NCBI RefSeq assembly: GCF_022701255.1
Contig: NZ_CP031705.1
Span: forward strand, 1,687,501-1,751,500
Reading direction: 5' to 3'
DNA from: Microcoleus vaginatus HSN003
GTDB lineage: Bacteria > Cyanobacteriota > Cyanobacteriia > Cyanobacteriales > Microcoleaceae
Length of the DNA stretch: 64,000 nt
The translations under genes were made by a program, and so were the position numbers. Positions 9,486 to 18,936 of this stretch are shown piece by piece (the stretch's first letter is position 1; every line of letters starts with the position of its first letter). The notes under the pieces are model-generated. The model was not told the DNA's origin and made no database searches. It was given only the letters and a program-made list of their open reading frames with translations.

Positions 9486-10911
9486 CCCCTTCCCACTAAA
9501 CGAAGTACCGTTATAGTGGGAAGGGCGGGTGACGACGATTGCATCCTCAAGTAATTTTGGGACTCGCTTTCAAGAGAGAAAATATGTAATCCTCGTCACA
9601 AAATTTTTTCGTAATGCTTTGATCATCAACTGTATATTGTGAGAGAATAGAATAACCAAGGAGGTGATGTTGATTGCTACACAAGGCTATCCAAGTTCGT
9701 TTGTATCCTACCAAAAATCAACAAATACAAGTAGCTTCAACTTTTGGGTGTGCGCGTTGGTGGTCTAATTATGGTCAAAATAAATCAATTGAAGTTTATA
9801 AAAAAAGTGGTAAAAGACTTAGATTCTCCGGAATCAACACACTTTTACCGAGTCTCAAAAAATCCGAGGCAAGTGTAGGGTTAGGTCAGTATTACAGCCA
9901 ATTTAGACAAGCTACTAGGCTCAACTTAACGACTGCATACAAAGACTTTTTTGAGGAAATGGCTGGGTTTTATAAGTTACCATGCCAAACTAAAAAACTG
10001 TTATTTTACTATTCTAAAAACGTCAAGTTTGTGTGTATTCTAATTTTAGATTATAGGAGAATAACCCAGACAAAAATAAAGAAATATAGATTAAGTGAGG
10101 GGAAAATTCAGAGTTCAATTATTAGTAAAAAATATTCAGGGAAATATCTTGCATCTATACTGACTGCAATCAAGAAGGCTGAGAACCAGAAAACAAAAGA
10201 AGGTAGAATGGCGGGCGATTTAGGAGTGAAATACTTTGCTATTGTCCCCGATGAGGAAAAAGTATCTAAATATGACAATGCCAAGCATTTTGCCAAGCAC
10301 AAGAAGAACGGGAAGCGCCAGCAGCAAAAGTTAACAGACCAGCAGAAAAGAAGTAATTCTGAATACAAATATAGAAAAGCTGTTGCCAAGGTAGGCGAAC
10401 GGTTTAGGAATTCGTGGCAATATTTTCTATATAAACTTAGTTATAAGTTGACCTGCGATCGCCTCGCGGTCATAGTAGAAAACTTTTATTTCTGGAACCC
10501 GATTCGCCATCAAAAGTTGGTCAAAGCAAGCTCAGATGAGGTTTTGGGAAGTTTTACCAACTTCTTAGCCTCCAAGTTGGCTCGCAAAGGCGGGAACTTA
10601 GTTGAGATTGATAGAGGGTTTTCCAGTTCCAAAGTTTGTTCTAATTGTTTCCCTCAAATGACCGAGATGCCATTAGATATGAGGGAAGGGACTTGTCCTC
10701 ACTGTGCTACCGATCGCGATCGGGAGGGGAACGCAGCGATAAAGATAAAAGCAGAAGGTATCAAAATACTAAAGGCGGAAGGTTCAGCCGTTTCTGCTTT
10801 AGGATGCGAGGTAATACCCAAGCTGAAACGAAAGTCTAAGCTAAGGCACTCGCCTATGAGTACAGAAGCCCCTACTATATTCGGTACTACGATTTAGCGG
10901 TGGGTAGTTCA
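9486..10911 (+). mobile_element. Solitary tnpB element (IS200/IS605 superfamily, no tnpA)
   Basis: The element starts near a subterminal hairpin, with CCCTTCCCACTA at 9487-9498 pairing with TAGTGGGAAGGG at 9514-9525 around a GTAC-containing loop. It ends near the GTGGGTAGTTCAC sequence at about 10898-10911, a typical right end of cyanobacterial IS1341-type elements. Only tnpB is present, so mobility would need tnpA in trans. The exact ends are inferred from hairpins, not from a second copy. Confidence 0.7.
9674..10897 (+). CDS. tnpB: TnpB-family RNA-guided nuclease, degenerate
   Basis: A 407-residue TnpB-like protein. The TTG start at 9674 is set by a perfect AAGGAGGTGAT ribosome binding site at 9658-9668. 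The RuvC residues can be traced: Asp in AGDLGVKYFAIV, Glu in AVIVENFYF and Asp in TDRDREGNAA. Several features look decayed: the zinc finger reads CSNCF...CPHCA, so both family glycines after the CxxC pairs are lost; the third motif has two extra residues (normally DRDxNAA); and about residues 100-140 are poorly conserved. It may be inactive. The 3' end and the right end beyond it would encode the guide RNA. Confidence 0.75.
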   Translation: MLHKAIQVRLYPTKNQQIQVASTFGCARWWSNYGQNKSIEVYKKSGKRLRFSGINTLLPSLKKSEASVGLGQYYSQFRQATRLNLTTAYKDFFEEMAGFYKLPCQTKKLLFYYSKNVKFVCILILDYRRITQTKIKKYRLSEGKIQSSIISKKYSGKYLASILTAIKKAENQKTKEGRMAGDLGVKYFAIVPDEEKVSKYDNAKHFAKHKKNGKRQQQKLTDQQKRSNSEYKYRKAVAKVGERFRNSWQYFLYKLSYKLTCDRLAVIVENFYFWNPIRHQKLVKASSDEVLGSFTNFLASKLARKGGNLVEIDRGFSSSKVCSNCFPQMTEMPLDMREGTCPHCATDRDREGNAAIKIKAEGIKILKAEGSAVSALGCEVIPKLKRKSKLRHSPMSTEAPTIFGTTI

Positions 10912-10937
10912 CTTGGTTGCACGGAAGCAGCGCTCCT

Positions 10938-13900
10938 ATGGTTAATAGTTTGGCGGAATGCACGATGGACGAACAGCGTCGCAAAACTGATGTTAATATG
11001 CTCCAAGCGCTGCTGGAAAATCCTGGGGACTCAGGAATAGATTTGATTTTGAGGACAAACCCAAAGTCGATCGACTTTGGGTTCGTGCAAACGCTTTATG
11101 TGGAAGAAGTGGCGCTGACGCGAGAAAGCTTGCTGAAAGCTGCAAAATTTTTCCAAAAGGCGATCGCACCCTTAGAATCTGCAAAGGGCACTTCTAAACT
11201 GCCCGCAACCGGGACAGCATATCTGGCTTTTTTAGCAGAAGTATTGCAGGCAGTGGCGCGCAGCGCAGATTCGCAGCACCTGTACCCGTTGCTGAGAAAC
11301 AATTTAGATAAACTCGATCATAATTTCGCACAACTGCTGCGCGGATGGGCCGCTTTGGTGTTCGCTGCTGCCAAAGAATCCGAGATGAGGCGCATTGCAG
11401 CCTTAATCGGCAATCTGAGCAATAAAATTGGGCGATTTCCCCTCGGCAGCAAGGCTAATAACTTGGAAATCGAAATTGCTGGTTACGAAACAGTTGCTAA
11501 GGTTTTTACCCGCAAAGACTTTCCCCAAGAATGGGCGGTGATGCAAAACAATCTGGGTAACGCTTATAGCGATCGTCCCAAAGGTGATAAGGCTCAAAAT
11601 ATCGAACAGGCGATCGCTTGCTTTGAAAATGCCCTACAAGTACGCACGCCCGAACAGTACCCCGAACAGTGGGCGACGCTGCAAAACAATCTAGGCAACG
11701 CTTACAGCGAGCGTCTCAGGGGAGATCCGGCAGACAATCTAGAACAGGCGATCGCCTGCTATCAAAACGCGCTGCTAGTTCGCAGCCGCGAGGCTTTCGG
11801 GCAAGAGTGGGCGAGCACTCAAAACAATCTCGGCCGTGCTTACAGCCGCCGACTGCGGGGCAACCGAGCTGAAAATCTGGAACTGGCAGTCGCTTGCTAC
11901 CAGAATGCTTTGCAAGTCTACAACCGCAAGGTGTTTCCCCGGCGTTGGGCCACAACTCAAAATAATTTGGCAAATGCTTACTGCGAGTTGCTGCGGGGCA
12001 ACCGAGCTGAAAATCTCGAATACGCGGTTACGTGCTATCAGAGAGCTTTGCAGGTGCGGACTCGGGAAGCTTTTCCGCTGCAGTGGGCGACGACTCAAAG
12101 GAATTTGGGTCGGGTGTTTGTCGATCGCATCAAAGGCGATCCGGTGGAAAATATGGAAATGGCGATCGCCTGCTATCAAAATGCTTTACAAGTCTACACC
12201 CGCATCAAATTTCCCGAAGCTTGGGCTTCGATCCAAACTTACCTCGGTAGGATCTACAGTCGGCGGGTGAAAGGGGAAAAAGCCGAAAATATGGAAATCG
12301 CGATCGCCTGCTATCAAAATGCTTTGCTGTTTTGCAACCGCCAAAAAACTCCCGAACGCTGGGCAATGCTGTGTGCTTACCTCGGCCGCGCTTTCTGCGA
12401 ACACGTCAAAGGCGAAAAAAACCGCAACCTCAAAAGCGCGATCGCCTGCTATCACAATGCCGGGGAAGTCTACACCAGGCAGGGACATCCCAACCGCTGG
12501 GCAATGCTGCAAATTTATCTCGGCAGGGCTTATTCGCAACTGACGGAGGCGGAAAACTTGTCCCACATGGAAAGCGCGATCGGCTGCTATCACAAGGCCT
12601 GTCAAGTCTACACTCGCGAAACCTATCCCCACCGCTGGGCGGAAATTTTATTTTATTTGGGTCAAGCTTACCGAGTTCGAGGCGACTTGCTTCGCGCCTA
12701 CGGGGTTTTTACTGCTGCTGTCGATACTGTTGAATTCTTGCGTTGCGAAGTTGGGGTTGATACCGTCGATTTTGGTGATCAGACGAGTACCGCAAAAGTC
12801 AAATTAACCCGCACCTGGGCGGGACTCTATAAATGCCTGGTGCAAGTTTGTCTGGAACTCGGCGCCAGCCAACCTGAATATTACGCTAAGGCTCTGGAAT
12901 ACGCCGAACGCCACAAAAATCGGAATTTGGTAGAACTGCTGGTTAAATGCCACTTGACTCCGAAAGCCGAAATTCCCGCAGCGGTGCGAAGCGAGTTGGA
13001 GTCGCTGCAACTGGAAATAGCGGGGGAACAGCGGCACCAAGAACAGCGAGAACCTGAGCCGAACACGACCTTGATTTCTGAGGGCGATAGCCAAGGTTTG
13101 AACAGTGGTTCTCTACTGCCGAACTCGGACTTCATGCACTTAAATCAATTGTGGAAGCAGTTGGATAGGTTGATTGCGCGGGAGGTGCAGGCAAACGACC
13201 CTTTCTTCAGCCTAGCTCACAAAGTTGAAGCGATCGCTTTCGAGCAAATTCGCCAATTGTTGCCTGATGACAATTGCGCTGCTGTGGTGTGGGCGAGTTT
13301 GGGTGAGTTGCTAGTTGCTTTTGTGGTGGTAAAGAGTACACAATATCCCGCCGTTCACCTGTGTTCGCCGGAAAATGCTTTGGCTGCCGAAAGTTGGGGC
13401 CAGGAGTACCTCAGCGCTTATTCTGAACAAAAAGGTCGCTGGATAAATCATCTCCCAGCTCGCCTCAAACGCTTGGCTACGATGCTGGAAATCGATCGAG
13501 TAGTGGCGCTGATTCCCGATAATTGCGATCGCCTGATTTTTGTGCCGCACCGATTTTTGCACGCTTTGCCACTCCACGCTTTGCCTTTGGCGGGGAGAGA
13601 CGGGTTTGAGGACGGTGGGGGAATTTTTAGGTCTGGGTGGAGCGATCGCAGCGGTTTTGATGGGGAAACCTACAGCCTTTCGGATTTTTCTCAAAGTTCG
13701 TCTTTTGGCGACGTTGCAGCGCCTGCTGCTTATTTGATCGATCGATTTGCCGGAGGAATTCGCTATGCTCCTAGCTGTCAGCTATTGCTGTTGAGACAAA
13801 GTGCACACACAGCGGCTATTGGTCGGTACAGACCCGGTTTGCAGCACCTTTTGGCAATTCCCACTTTCACCAGAGATTCGTTCTACAGCAACATTGAAAT

Positions 13901-14594
13901 CGGCAAGATTTCCCAGTATTTTGCCAGTACAGAAGTTGTGCGCCATAAGCCGGCAATTAAAGAGGCTTTTTCCCAAGCAATGTCTGCTAATAATGGGAAT
14001 TTGCCCCAGCAAATAGGCCAGTTGCCGCAGAAAAAATGCGCTCATTTTGCTTGTTTGAGTTTGCTTAATTTGGATTGGCCACTGAAATCCGCCGTGTTTT
14101 TGAGGAATGATTCTCTGAGTTTGGAGGAAATTTTTAATCTGGATTTTCGGCAATATTTTTTAGTTACTTTATCGGGTTGCGAAATTGCCGCTGGCGGAGT
14201 TAGCGGTGCTGGAGGAGATTTTGTGGGTTTGTCGGCGGGTTTGTTGTATGCTGGCACGTCTAGTGTGGTTAGCAGTCTGTGGAAGGTGAACGATGTTTCT
14301 ACGCTGCTGCTGACGAGCAAGTTTTATGAAAATCTGGGACGGTTTTCTCGGTTGCAGGTGGGAGATGTGGCGATCGCCCTGGGGGACGCTCAAAGGTGGC
14401 TGCGGGATTTGACTAGCGAGGAATTGGAGGTGTTGTTGGCGGATTTTCAACCTCAAATTTCGCAAATGTTCGATCGGCTTTCTCAAAGTTCTCGCCTAAT
14501 TGCGGAGGCTTCTTTGCAGCAAATTCGCAACCGCAAACCCTATCCTTTTGCCAATCCTTATTATTGGGCGGCTTTTACTGCGGCTGGGGTTTAG
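10938..14594 (+). CDS. Giant TPR protein with CHAT protease-like domain
   Basis: About 1,218 residues. Roughly residues 180-600 hold ten or so tandem repeats of about 46 residues of the form WATxQNNLGNAYSxRxxGxxAxNxExAIACYQNAL (tetratricopeptide type, protein-protein interaction). The C-terminal 350 residues form a CHAT domain (caspase/separase-like peptidase). Cys1081 in LSGCEIAAGG and the SSVVSSLWKVND region are conserved, but the usual HFACHG histidine is replaced: the sequence reads HFACLS, Leu at 1040. The enzyme is therefore probably catalytically dead. The start is uncertain (ATG 10938 or 10965); 10938 has GGAAG ten bases upstream. It begins about 27 bases after the tnpB element. Confidence 0.85.
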   Translation: MVNSLAECTMDEQRRKTDVNMLQALLENPGDSGIDLILRTNPKSIDFGFVQTLYVEEVALTRESLLKAAKFFQKAIAPLESAKGTSKLPATGTAYLAFLAEVLQAVARSADSQHLYPLLRNNLDKLDHNFAQLLRGWAALVFAAAKESEMRRIAALIGNLSNKIGRFPLGSKANNLEIEIAGYETVAKVFTRKDFPQEWAVMQNNLGNAYSDRPKGDKAQNIEQAIACFENALQVRTPEQYPEQWATLQNNLGNAYSERLRGDPADNLEQAIACYQNALLVRSREAFGQEWASTQNNLGRAYSRRLRGNRAENLELAVACYQNALQVYNRKVFPRRWATTQNNLANAYCELLRGNRAENLEYAVTCYQRALQVRTREAFPLQWATTQRNLGRVFVDRIKGDPVENMEMAIACYQNALQVYTRIKFPEAWASIQTYLGRIYSRRVKGEKAENMEIAIACYQNALLFCNRQKTPERWAMLCAYLGRAFCEHVKGEKNRNLKSAIACYHNAGEVYTRQGHPNRWAMLQIYLGRAYSQLTEAENLSHMESAIGCYHKACQVYTRETYPHRWAEILFYLGQAYRVRGDLLRAYGVFTAAVDTVEFLRCEVGVDTVDFGDQTSTAKVKLTRTWAGLYKCLVQVCLELGASQPEYYAKALEYAERHKNRNLVELLVKCHLTPKAEIPAAVRSELESLQLEIAGEQRHQEQREPEPNTTLISEGDSQGLNSGSLLPNSDFMHLNQLWKQLDRLIAREVQANDPFFSLAHKVEAIAFEQIRQLLPDDNCAAVVWASLGELLVAFVVVKSTQYPAVHLCSPENALAAESWGQEYLSAYSEQKGRWINHLPARLKRLATMLEIDRVVALIPDNCDRLIFVPHRFLHALPLHALPLAGRDGFEDGGGIFRSGWSDRSGFDGETYSLSDFSQSSSFGDVAAPAAYLIDRFAGGIRYAPSCQLLLLRQSAHTAAIGRYRPGLQHLLAIPTFTRDSFYSNIEIGKISQYFASTEVVRHKPAIKEAFSQAMSANNGNLPQQIGQLPQKKCAHFACLSLLNLDWPLKSAVFLRNDSLSLEEIFNLDFRQYFLVTLSGCEIAAGGVSGAGGDFVGLSAGLLYAGTSSVVSSLWKVNDVSTLLLTSKFYENLGRFSRLQVGDVAIALGDAQRWLRDLTSEELEVLLADFQPQISQMFDRLSQSSRLIAEASLQQIRNRKPYPFANPYYWAAFTAAGV

Positions 14595-14595
14595 T

Positions 14596-14676
14596 TATTA
14601 GTCATTAGTCATTAGTCATTAGTCATTAGTCAACAGTCAACAGTCAACAGTCAACAGTCAACAGTCATTAGTCATT
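14596..14676. repeat. Short tandem heptamer repeats AGTCATT and AGTCAAC
   Basis: About five copies of AGTCATT followed by about five of AGTCAAC and two more AGTCATT, immediately after the stop of the CHAT gene and before the 3' end of gltX. Same repeat class as at 4232. Confidence 0.85.
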
Positions 14677-14750
14677 TAAAAACCCGACAGTAACAACTTA
14701 TTTAAAGTTGTCAGTGTCGGGCGGAAATTCAACAAATTACCAGCAAAAAC

Positions 14751-17036
14751 TTAGGATTTTTTGCCGAAAACTTGTTCTTTCAAGGCTTGAATTTCTTGAC
14801 CTAATTGTTGCCGATTGGACGATCGCAGCAAATAGCGGTAGATAAACCACCCGGTGTATCCGATACCAATTAGCTCGAATGTGGGTGCTAGCAGGGGGAT
14901 GTCGTTGAGTTCATCTATTATCCCCAAAAGCACTTTCAAAGAAATAATCGAGGCTACAATTACACCGATAACAGTCAGGGGACTTTTGTACTGTTCGTAA
15001 AAGCTGCCGATGTAAGCGGGAAACTCGGACAAAATTGAGAGAATTTGTTCTTTGATCTGCTGGGCCTGACTTGGTGTTTCGTCGGTAATTATGACTTTTG
15101 TGGTATCGCTGGAACTGTCTGCTTCATTTCCGGCAGGAATTTCGGTGATGATAACGGTTGTTTCTGGTTCGTTTGATGAAGTCATTTCTCCACTCGCAAT
15201 AGTTTTTTGCTGGTTGGCGGCAGGTATTTCAACTGCTGCTGCGGCTGTTTCAACTGGCGAAATATCGACTGCTGAAACCTCGGTGCCGACTGTTTCAACT
15301 GGCGAAATATCGACTGCTGCGACCTCCGTTCCGAATGTTTCGGCCGCCGGTATTTCGACTGCTGTTTCGGACGCGGAGATTGCTTCTGGAGTCGGTATTT
15401 CGACTGATGAAACCGACGCTGCGACTGTTTCGGGAGCCGATATTTCGACTGCTGTCACCTCGGCCGCTGCTGTTTCAACAATCGGTGTTTCGACTGCTGG
15501 CTGTTCTGTAGCAGGAGTTTCGGCGACTGTTTCTGCGTTTGATTGTTCTGGGGTAGAAGTTTCGGCCGCGACACCAACAGCCGGCAAATTCAAGCTACTA
15601 ATGGCATCAAGCAAACGGGTTTTAGCCGTTCCTCGCTGGTGAAGGATTACCCAAGATTCTATCAGGTCGGGGCCGTGCATTGCACCTGTCAGAGCGGCTC
15701 TGAGCGATCGCATAATTAGCCCTTTGTTAAGATTTTTCTCTTTACTGAGCTTTTTAGTGATTTTCTGAGCTTCCGCTGATGTCAGGCTGGAATGACTTTC
15801 CATAGCTTCTACAACTGCTTGTAAAGCCTGGGCCGCCCCTGTTTGCTGCAACTGTGCGAGTGCTTCTTCTTCGTATTCCACGGTGGTGGAGAAGAATACC
15901 TTACACATATCCACAGCATCGGTTAAGCGAACGAGACTCGGGCCGATTAAAGCAGCTATTTGTTCGAGCCAGGGGCGGTCTGCCTCCAAGTCAAACTCAT
16001 AACCGCCTTTCTGCCACCAATAAGGTATCAGCAAATCTGTCAATTGCGGCACTGGCATTTTGTGCAGGTATTGACTGTTTAGCCAATTGAGTTTATCCCA
16101 ATCAAATTTTGCACCAGCTTTGTTGACTCGATAGAATGTAAATAATTCTGCTGCTTCCGACAGTGTAAATATTTCCTGCGTTGAATCCGGCGGAGTCCAA
16201 CCGAGCAAAGTCATGTAATTAACTAAAGCTTCGGGCAGGTAGCCCATATCTTTGAAGTCAGAAATCGAGGTTACGCCGTCGCGTTTAGAAAGCTTTTGCC
16301 CTTGGGAGTTTAAAATCAGCGGCGTGTGGGCAAATTCTGGGATTGTCGCGCCCAAAGCTTCGTAGAGCAATATTTGTTTCGGAGTATTGCCGATGTGATC
16401 TTCGCCGCGGATGACGTGGGTGATGCCCATGTCGATGTCATCGACAACTACGGCGAGGTTGTAGAGTGGTTGGCCGATGACGCCGCCGCTGGATGCCCTG
16501 GCAATTACCATGTCGCCGCCGAGGTCGCTACCTTTCCAGGTTACGGTGTCGCGCACCATGTCGTTCCAAGAAATTGTGCGATCGTCGTCGATGATAAACC
16601 GAATCACAGCTTGTCGCCCTTCGCCTTCAAAAGCTGCGCGCTGTTTGCTTGTCAAGTGGCGGTGCCGGTTGTCGTAGCGGGGGGCTTGTTTGTTGGCTTT
16701 TTGTGCTTCCCGCATTTCGTCGAGTTCTTCCGACGTGGTGTAGCAGCGGTAGGCGAGTCCTTTGTCTAGAAGGGTTTGGACTGCTTGGCGGTATATTTCC
16801 AGACGTTGGGACTGAAAACTCGGGCCTTCGTCCCAGTTCATACCCAGCCAGGTGAGTCCTTCGAGGATGTTATCGGTGTATTCGCTTTTAGAACGTTCTA
16901 CGTCTGTGTCTTCTACCCGCAGGATGAATTGGCCGCCTTGGTTGCGGGCAAACAGCCAGTTGAATACGGCGGTTCTGGCGGTACCGATGTGTAGGTTTCC
17001 GGTGGGACTGGGGGCTAGACGGACTCTGACATTCAT
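14751..17036 (-). CDS. gltX: Glutamyl-tRNA synthetase with C-terminal CAAD membrane domain
   Basis: A 761-residue class-I synthetase charging tRNA-Glu. The HIGH motif is GNLHIGTA, the KMSKS-like motif is KLSKRD, and the catalytic core plus anticodon domain fill about 485 residues. Then follows a 150-residue acidic linker with repeats such as [15 protein letters not shown], and a roughly 100-residue CAAD domain with two hydrophobic helices ([20 protein letters not shown] and [19 protein letters not shown]). CAAD is known to anchor some cyanobacterial synthetases to thylakoids. I chose the ATG at 17036, since [13 protein letters not shown] is the family N-terminus; the upstream 77-residue extension is not homologous. 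Confidence 0.93.
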   Translation of the reverse strand: MNVRVRLAPSPTGNLHIGTARTAVFNWLFARNQGGQFILRVEDTDVERSKSEYTDNILEGLTWLGMNWDEGPSFQSQRLEIYRQAVQTLLDKGLAYRCYTTSEELDEMREAQKANKQAPRYDNRHRHLTSKQRAAFEGEGRQAVIRFIIDDDRTISWNDMVRDTVTWKGSDLGGDMVIARASSGGVIGQPLYNLAVVVDDIDMGITHVIRGEDHIGNTPKQILLYEALGATIPEFAHTPLILNSQGQKLSKRDGVTSISDFKDMGYLPEALVNYMTLLGWTPPDSTQEIFTLSEAAELFTFYRVNKAGAKFDWDKLNWLNSQYLHKMPVPQLTDLLIPYWWQKGGYEFDLEADRPWLEQIAALIGPSLVRLTDAVDMCKVFFSTTVEYEEEALAQLQQTGAAQALQAVVEAMESHSSLTSAEAQKITKKLSKEKNLNKGLIMRSLRAALTGAMHGPDLIESWVILHQRGTAKTRLLDAISSLNLPAVGVAAETSTPEQSNAETVAETPATEQPAVETPIVETAAAEVTAVEISAPETVAASVSSVEIPTPEAISASETAVEIPAAETFGTEVAAVDISPVETVGTEVSAVDISPVETAAAAVEIPAANQQKTIASGEMTSSNEPETTVIITEIPAGNEADSSSDTTKVIITDETPSQAQQIKEQILSILSEFPAYIGSFYEQYKSPLTVIGVIVASIISLKVLLGIIDELNDIPLLAPTFELIGIGYTGWFIYRYLLRSSNRQQLGQEIQALKEQVFGKKS

Positions 17037-17390
17037 GTAGATTTTTGCTTTTAGATTGGGGGCGAGTTGCTGGTTGCGGGAATAGCTGATGTTTAAGACT
17101 TCAAATTTTATTATATTTTGTTGCCGACTTAAAAGTTGTGCTTGGCAGTTGCTTTGCCTCGAATTGTTTGATATTCGACTATCGGGCGATCGGGCGAAAG
17201 TCTCCGGCAACGCAGCAGAGGGCATCTTGATGATATTAGCATTGCGGGCGGCCAAGACTGGATTCACCTTTGGGACTATTTTTCACAACGCAAATAACTG
17301 CCGTAGGGCTAATCAATGCGCGCCTGTTGACTATTAATAATTCTTGTAAAATGTTTGTGTGCGATCGACGACATTAAAATATATTTCCCT

Positions 17391-17888
17391 ATGTCTGCTG
17401 CTAAAACTGAGTTTTCCGAATCTGTTGCGCCCTCACCCGACTCTGTTGCGCCTGCTTGGCAGATTGAGTTGCTGTACGACGGTGAATGTCCTCTGTGCGT
17501 GCGGGAGGTTAATTTCTTAAAAAAACAGGACGCGGGGCGAGGTTTAGTGTCGTTTGTGGATATCGCGGATGATGGCTACAACCCGGAGGCCCACGGCAGA
17601 ATCGACTACGAAACGGCGATGGGGCGAATTCACGCGGTGTTACCCGACGGTACGACGGTTAAAAATGTAGAGGTTTTTCGCCGCACCTACGAGATTTTAG
17701 GTATGGGCTGGATTTATGCAGTTACTAAGTTACCAGTGATCGGGGCGATCGCCAATTGGCTGTACGGAATTTGGGCTGACTGGCGGCTGAAGCTGACGGG
17801 AAGACCGGATTTAGCAACAATTATGAGCGATCGAACTCAGCGGATTGAGTGCGAAAGTCAAGGCCGCTGCCGGCCAAACTCAAAATGA
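17391..17888 (+). CDS. DCC-family (DUF393) thiol-disulfide oxidoreductase
   Basis: A 165-residue protein of the DCC/DUF393 family. The signature ELLYDGECPLCVREVNFL holds the paired cysteines (CPLC) and is followed by FVDIADDGYNP and HAVLPDGTTVKNVEVFRRTYE, and a hydrophobic stretch near residue 115-130. The family has a thioredoxin-like fold and a predicted but poorly characterised redox role. I chose the ATG at 17391; a TTG at 17355 would add 12 unconserved residues. Confidence 0.85.
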   Translation: MSAAKTEFSESVAPSPDSVAPAWQIELLYDGECPLCVREVNFLKKQDAGRGLVSFVDIADDGYNPEAHGRIDYETAMGRIHAVLPDGTTVKNVEVFRRTYEILGMGWIYAVTKLPVIGAIANWLYGIWADWRLKLTGRPDLATIMSDRTQRIECESQGRCRPNSK

Positions 17889-17985
17889 GTCATATTTAAT
17901 AAGTGCGATCGGTCTATCAGAAGATGTCAGCAGAAAAAGACTGCCACTAACATTAAAGATTGGCTACTATTAAAGGTCAAAAAAA

Positions 17986-18195
17986 ATGCAAGATGCAGGC
18001 TATACAGTCTTCATGGGCTTCGGTGGGATCTGGATACTTATGGGAATTGCCGCTGTGATTTTCCTGTTTAAATCGGACGGTCAAAAACTTAGGTTTGGCA
18101 AATGGGGACTGCTAGTTGCTATTCCGATTCTCGTTCCCATCGTCCTAGTTTTGACATATCAGATCGCCAGGCCCTTTATTTCCTCGCACCTTTGA
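17986..18195 (+). CDS. Small two-helix membrane protein
   Basis: A 69-residue protein with two hydrophobic segments, VFMGFGGIWILMGIAAVIFL and GLLVAIPILVPIVLVLTY, separated by a short charged loop (KSDGQKLRFGKW). No family recognised. It has an AAAGGTC-like ribosome binding site about 10 bases before the ATG. It lies 97 bases after the DCC gene on the same strand and may be co-transcribed. Confidence 0.6.
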   Translation: MQDAGYTVFMGFGGIWILMGIAAVIFLFKSDGQKLRFGKWGLLVAIPILVPIVLVLTYQIARPFISSHL

Positions 18196-18303
18196 AGGCT
18201 GCTGGGAGTCGATCGTAACTGCAAGCAGGAGTTTTTTTGCCAGCCTTTTCGGGTAAACTGTACCGCGTAGTAGTTAGTTTACCTAAAACAGTTTCTCCAT
18301 CGA

Positions 18304-18921
18304 ATGCCTAAGCCAAGTAAGCCCACAACCAAAGCTCCGACTGTACTCGATCTCTTCTGCGGTGCAGGTGGGATGAGTTTAGGTTTTCAAAATGCCGGCT
18401 GTGAGATTCTAGGGGGTATTGATAAAAATCCCCATCCCATCAGAACTCATCATAGAAACTTCCCTAACTGCCAGCTCAAGCTTGATGCCAAACCGATAGA
18501 ATCTCTGATTAACTTGAGTCAACTAGATATCAAGCCGGGAGAAGTTGATATTTTAATTGGTGGGCCGCCCTGTCAAGTTTTTTCATTAGTTGGGAAAGCT
18601 AAAATGAGGTCTTTAGGCAAACAGATAGAAAGCGATATTAGAAAATTTTTATAGGAACAGTTCATCCGCTTTGTAAAATATTACAAACCGCTATTTTTTT
18701 TTAATTGAAAATGTTAATCATCTCCGCAACCACTGGATCTTCCCTACTTTGATAGAATATTTGGAAAAAATAGTGCATAAAACAAATTGCAATTATCCAG
18801 GCTATAATATTAGCAAACTTTCCCAGAGCGCTTTGTATTTGACGCACCTATGACTAGGATGTTGGAGTTAGTTGGGAATTCTGTGCCGCCTATTTTAGCA
18901 CAGGCGAGCGCTGTCAAGTAG
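18304..18921 (+). pseudogene. C5-cytosine DNA methyltransferase, internally deleted
   Basis: The first 116 codons encode the N-terminal half of a C5-methyltransferase: the SAM-binding motif I is LDLFCGAGGMSLGFQ and the catalytic motif IV is GGPPCQ. The frame then stops at 18652-18654. The far C-terminus reappears before 18921 in another frame: QTFPERFVFDAP, then ELVGNSVPP (motif X) and a natural stop. The target-recognition region and motifs VI-IX are missing, so no active enzyme can be made. It ends 15 bases before the HNH nuclease gene, suggesting a former restriction-modification operon. Confidence 0.85.
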
Positions 18922-18936
18922 CGGAAGTGGTAATAA

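Noticed and set aside
11669..12733. Several ORFs in other frames inside the TPR region
   Set aside because: They arise from the repetitive DNA of the TPR array; the main frame is clearly the protein.
15091..15642. Plus-strand ORF of 183 codons rich in Ser, Thr and Val
   Set aside because: It is the antisense of the repetitive gltX linker.
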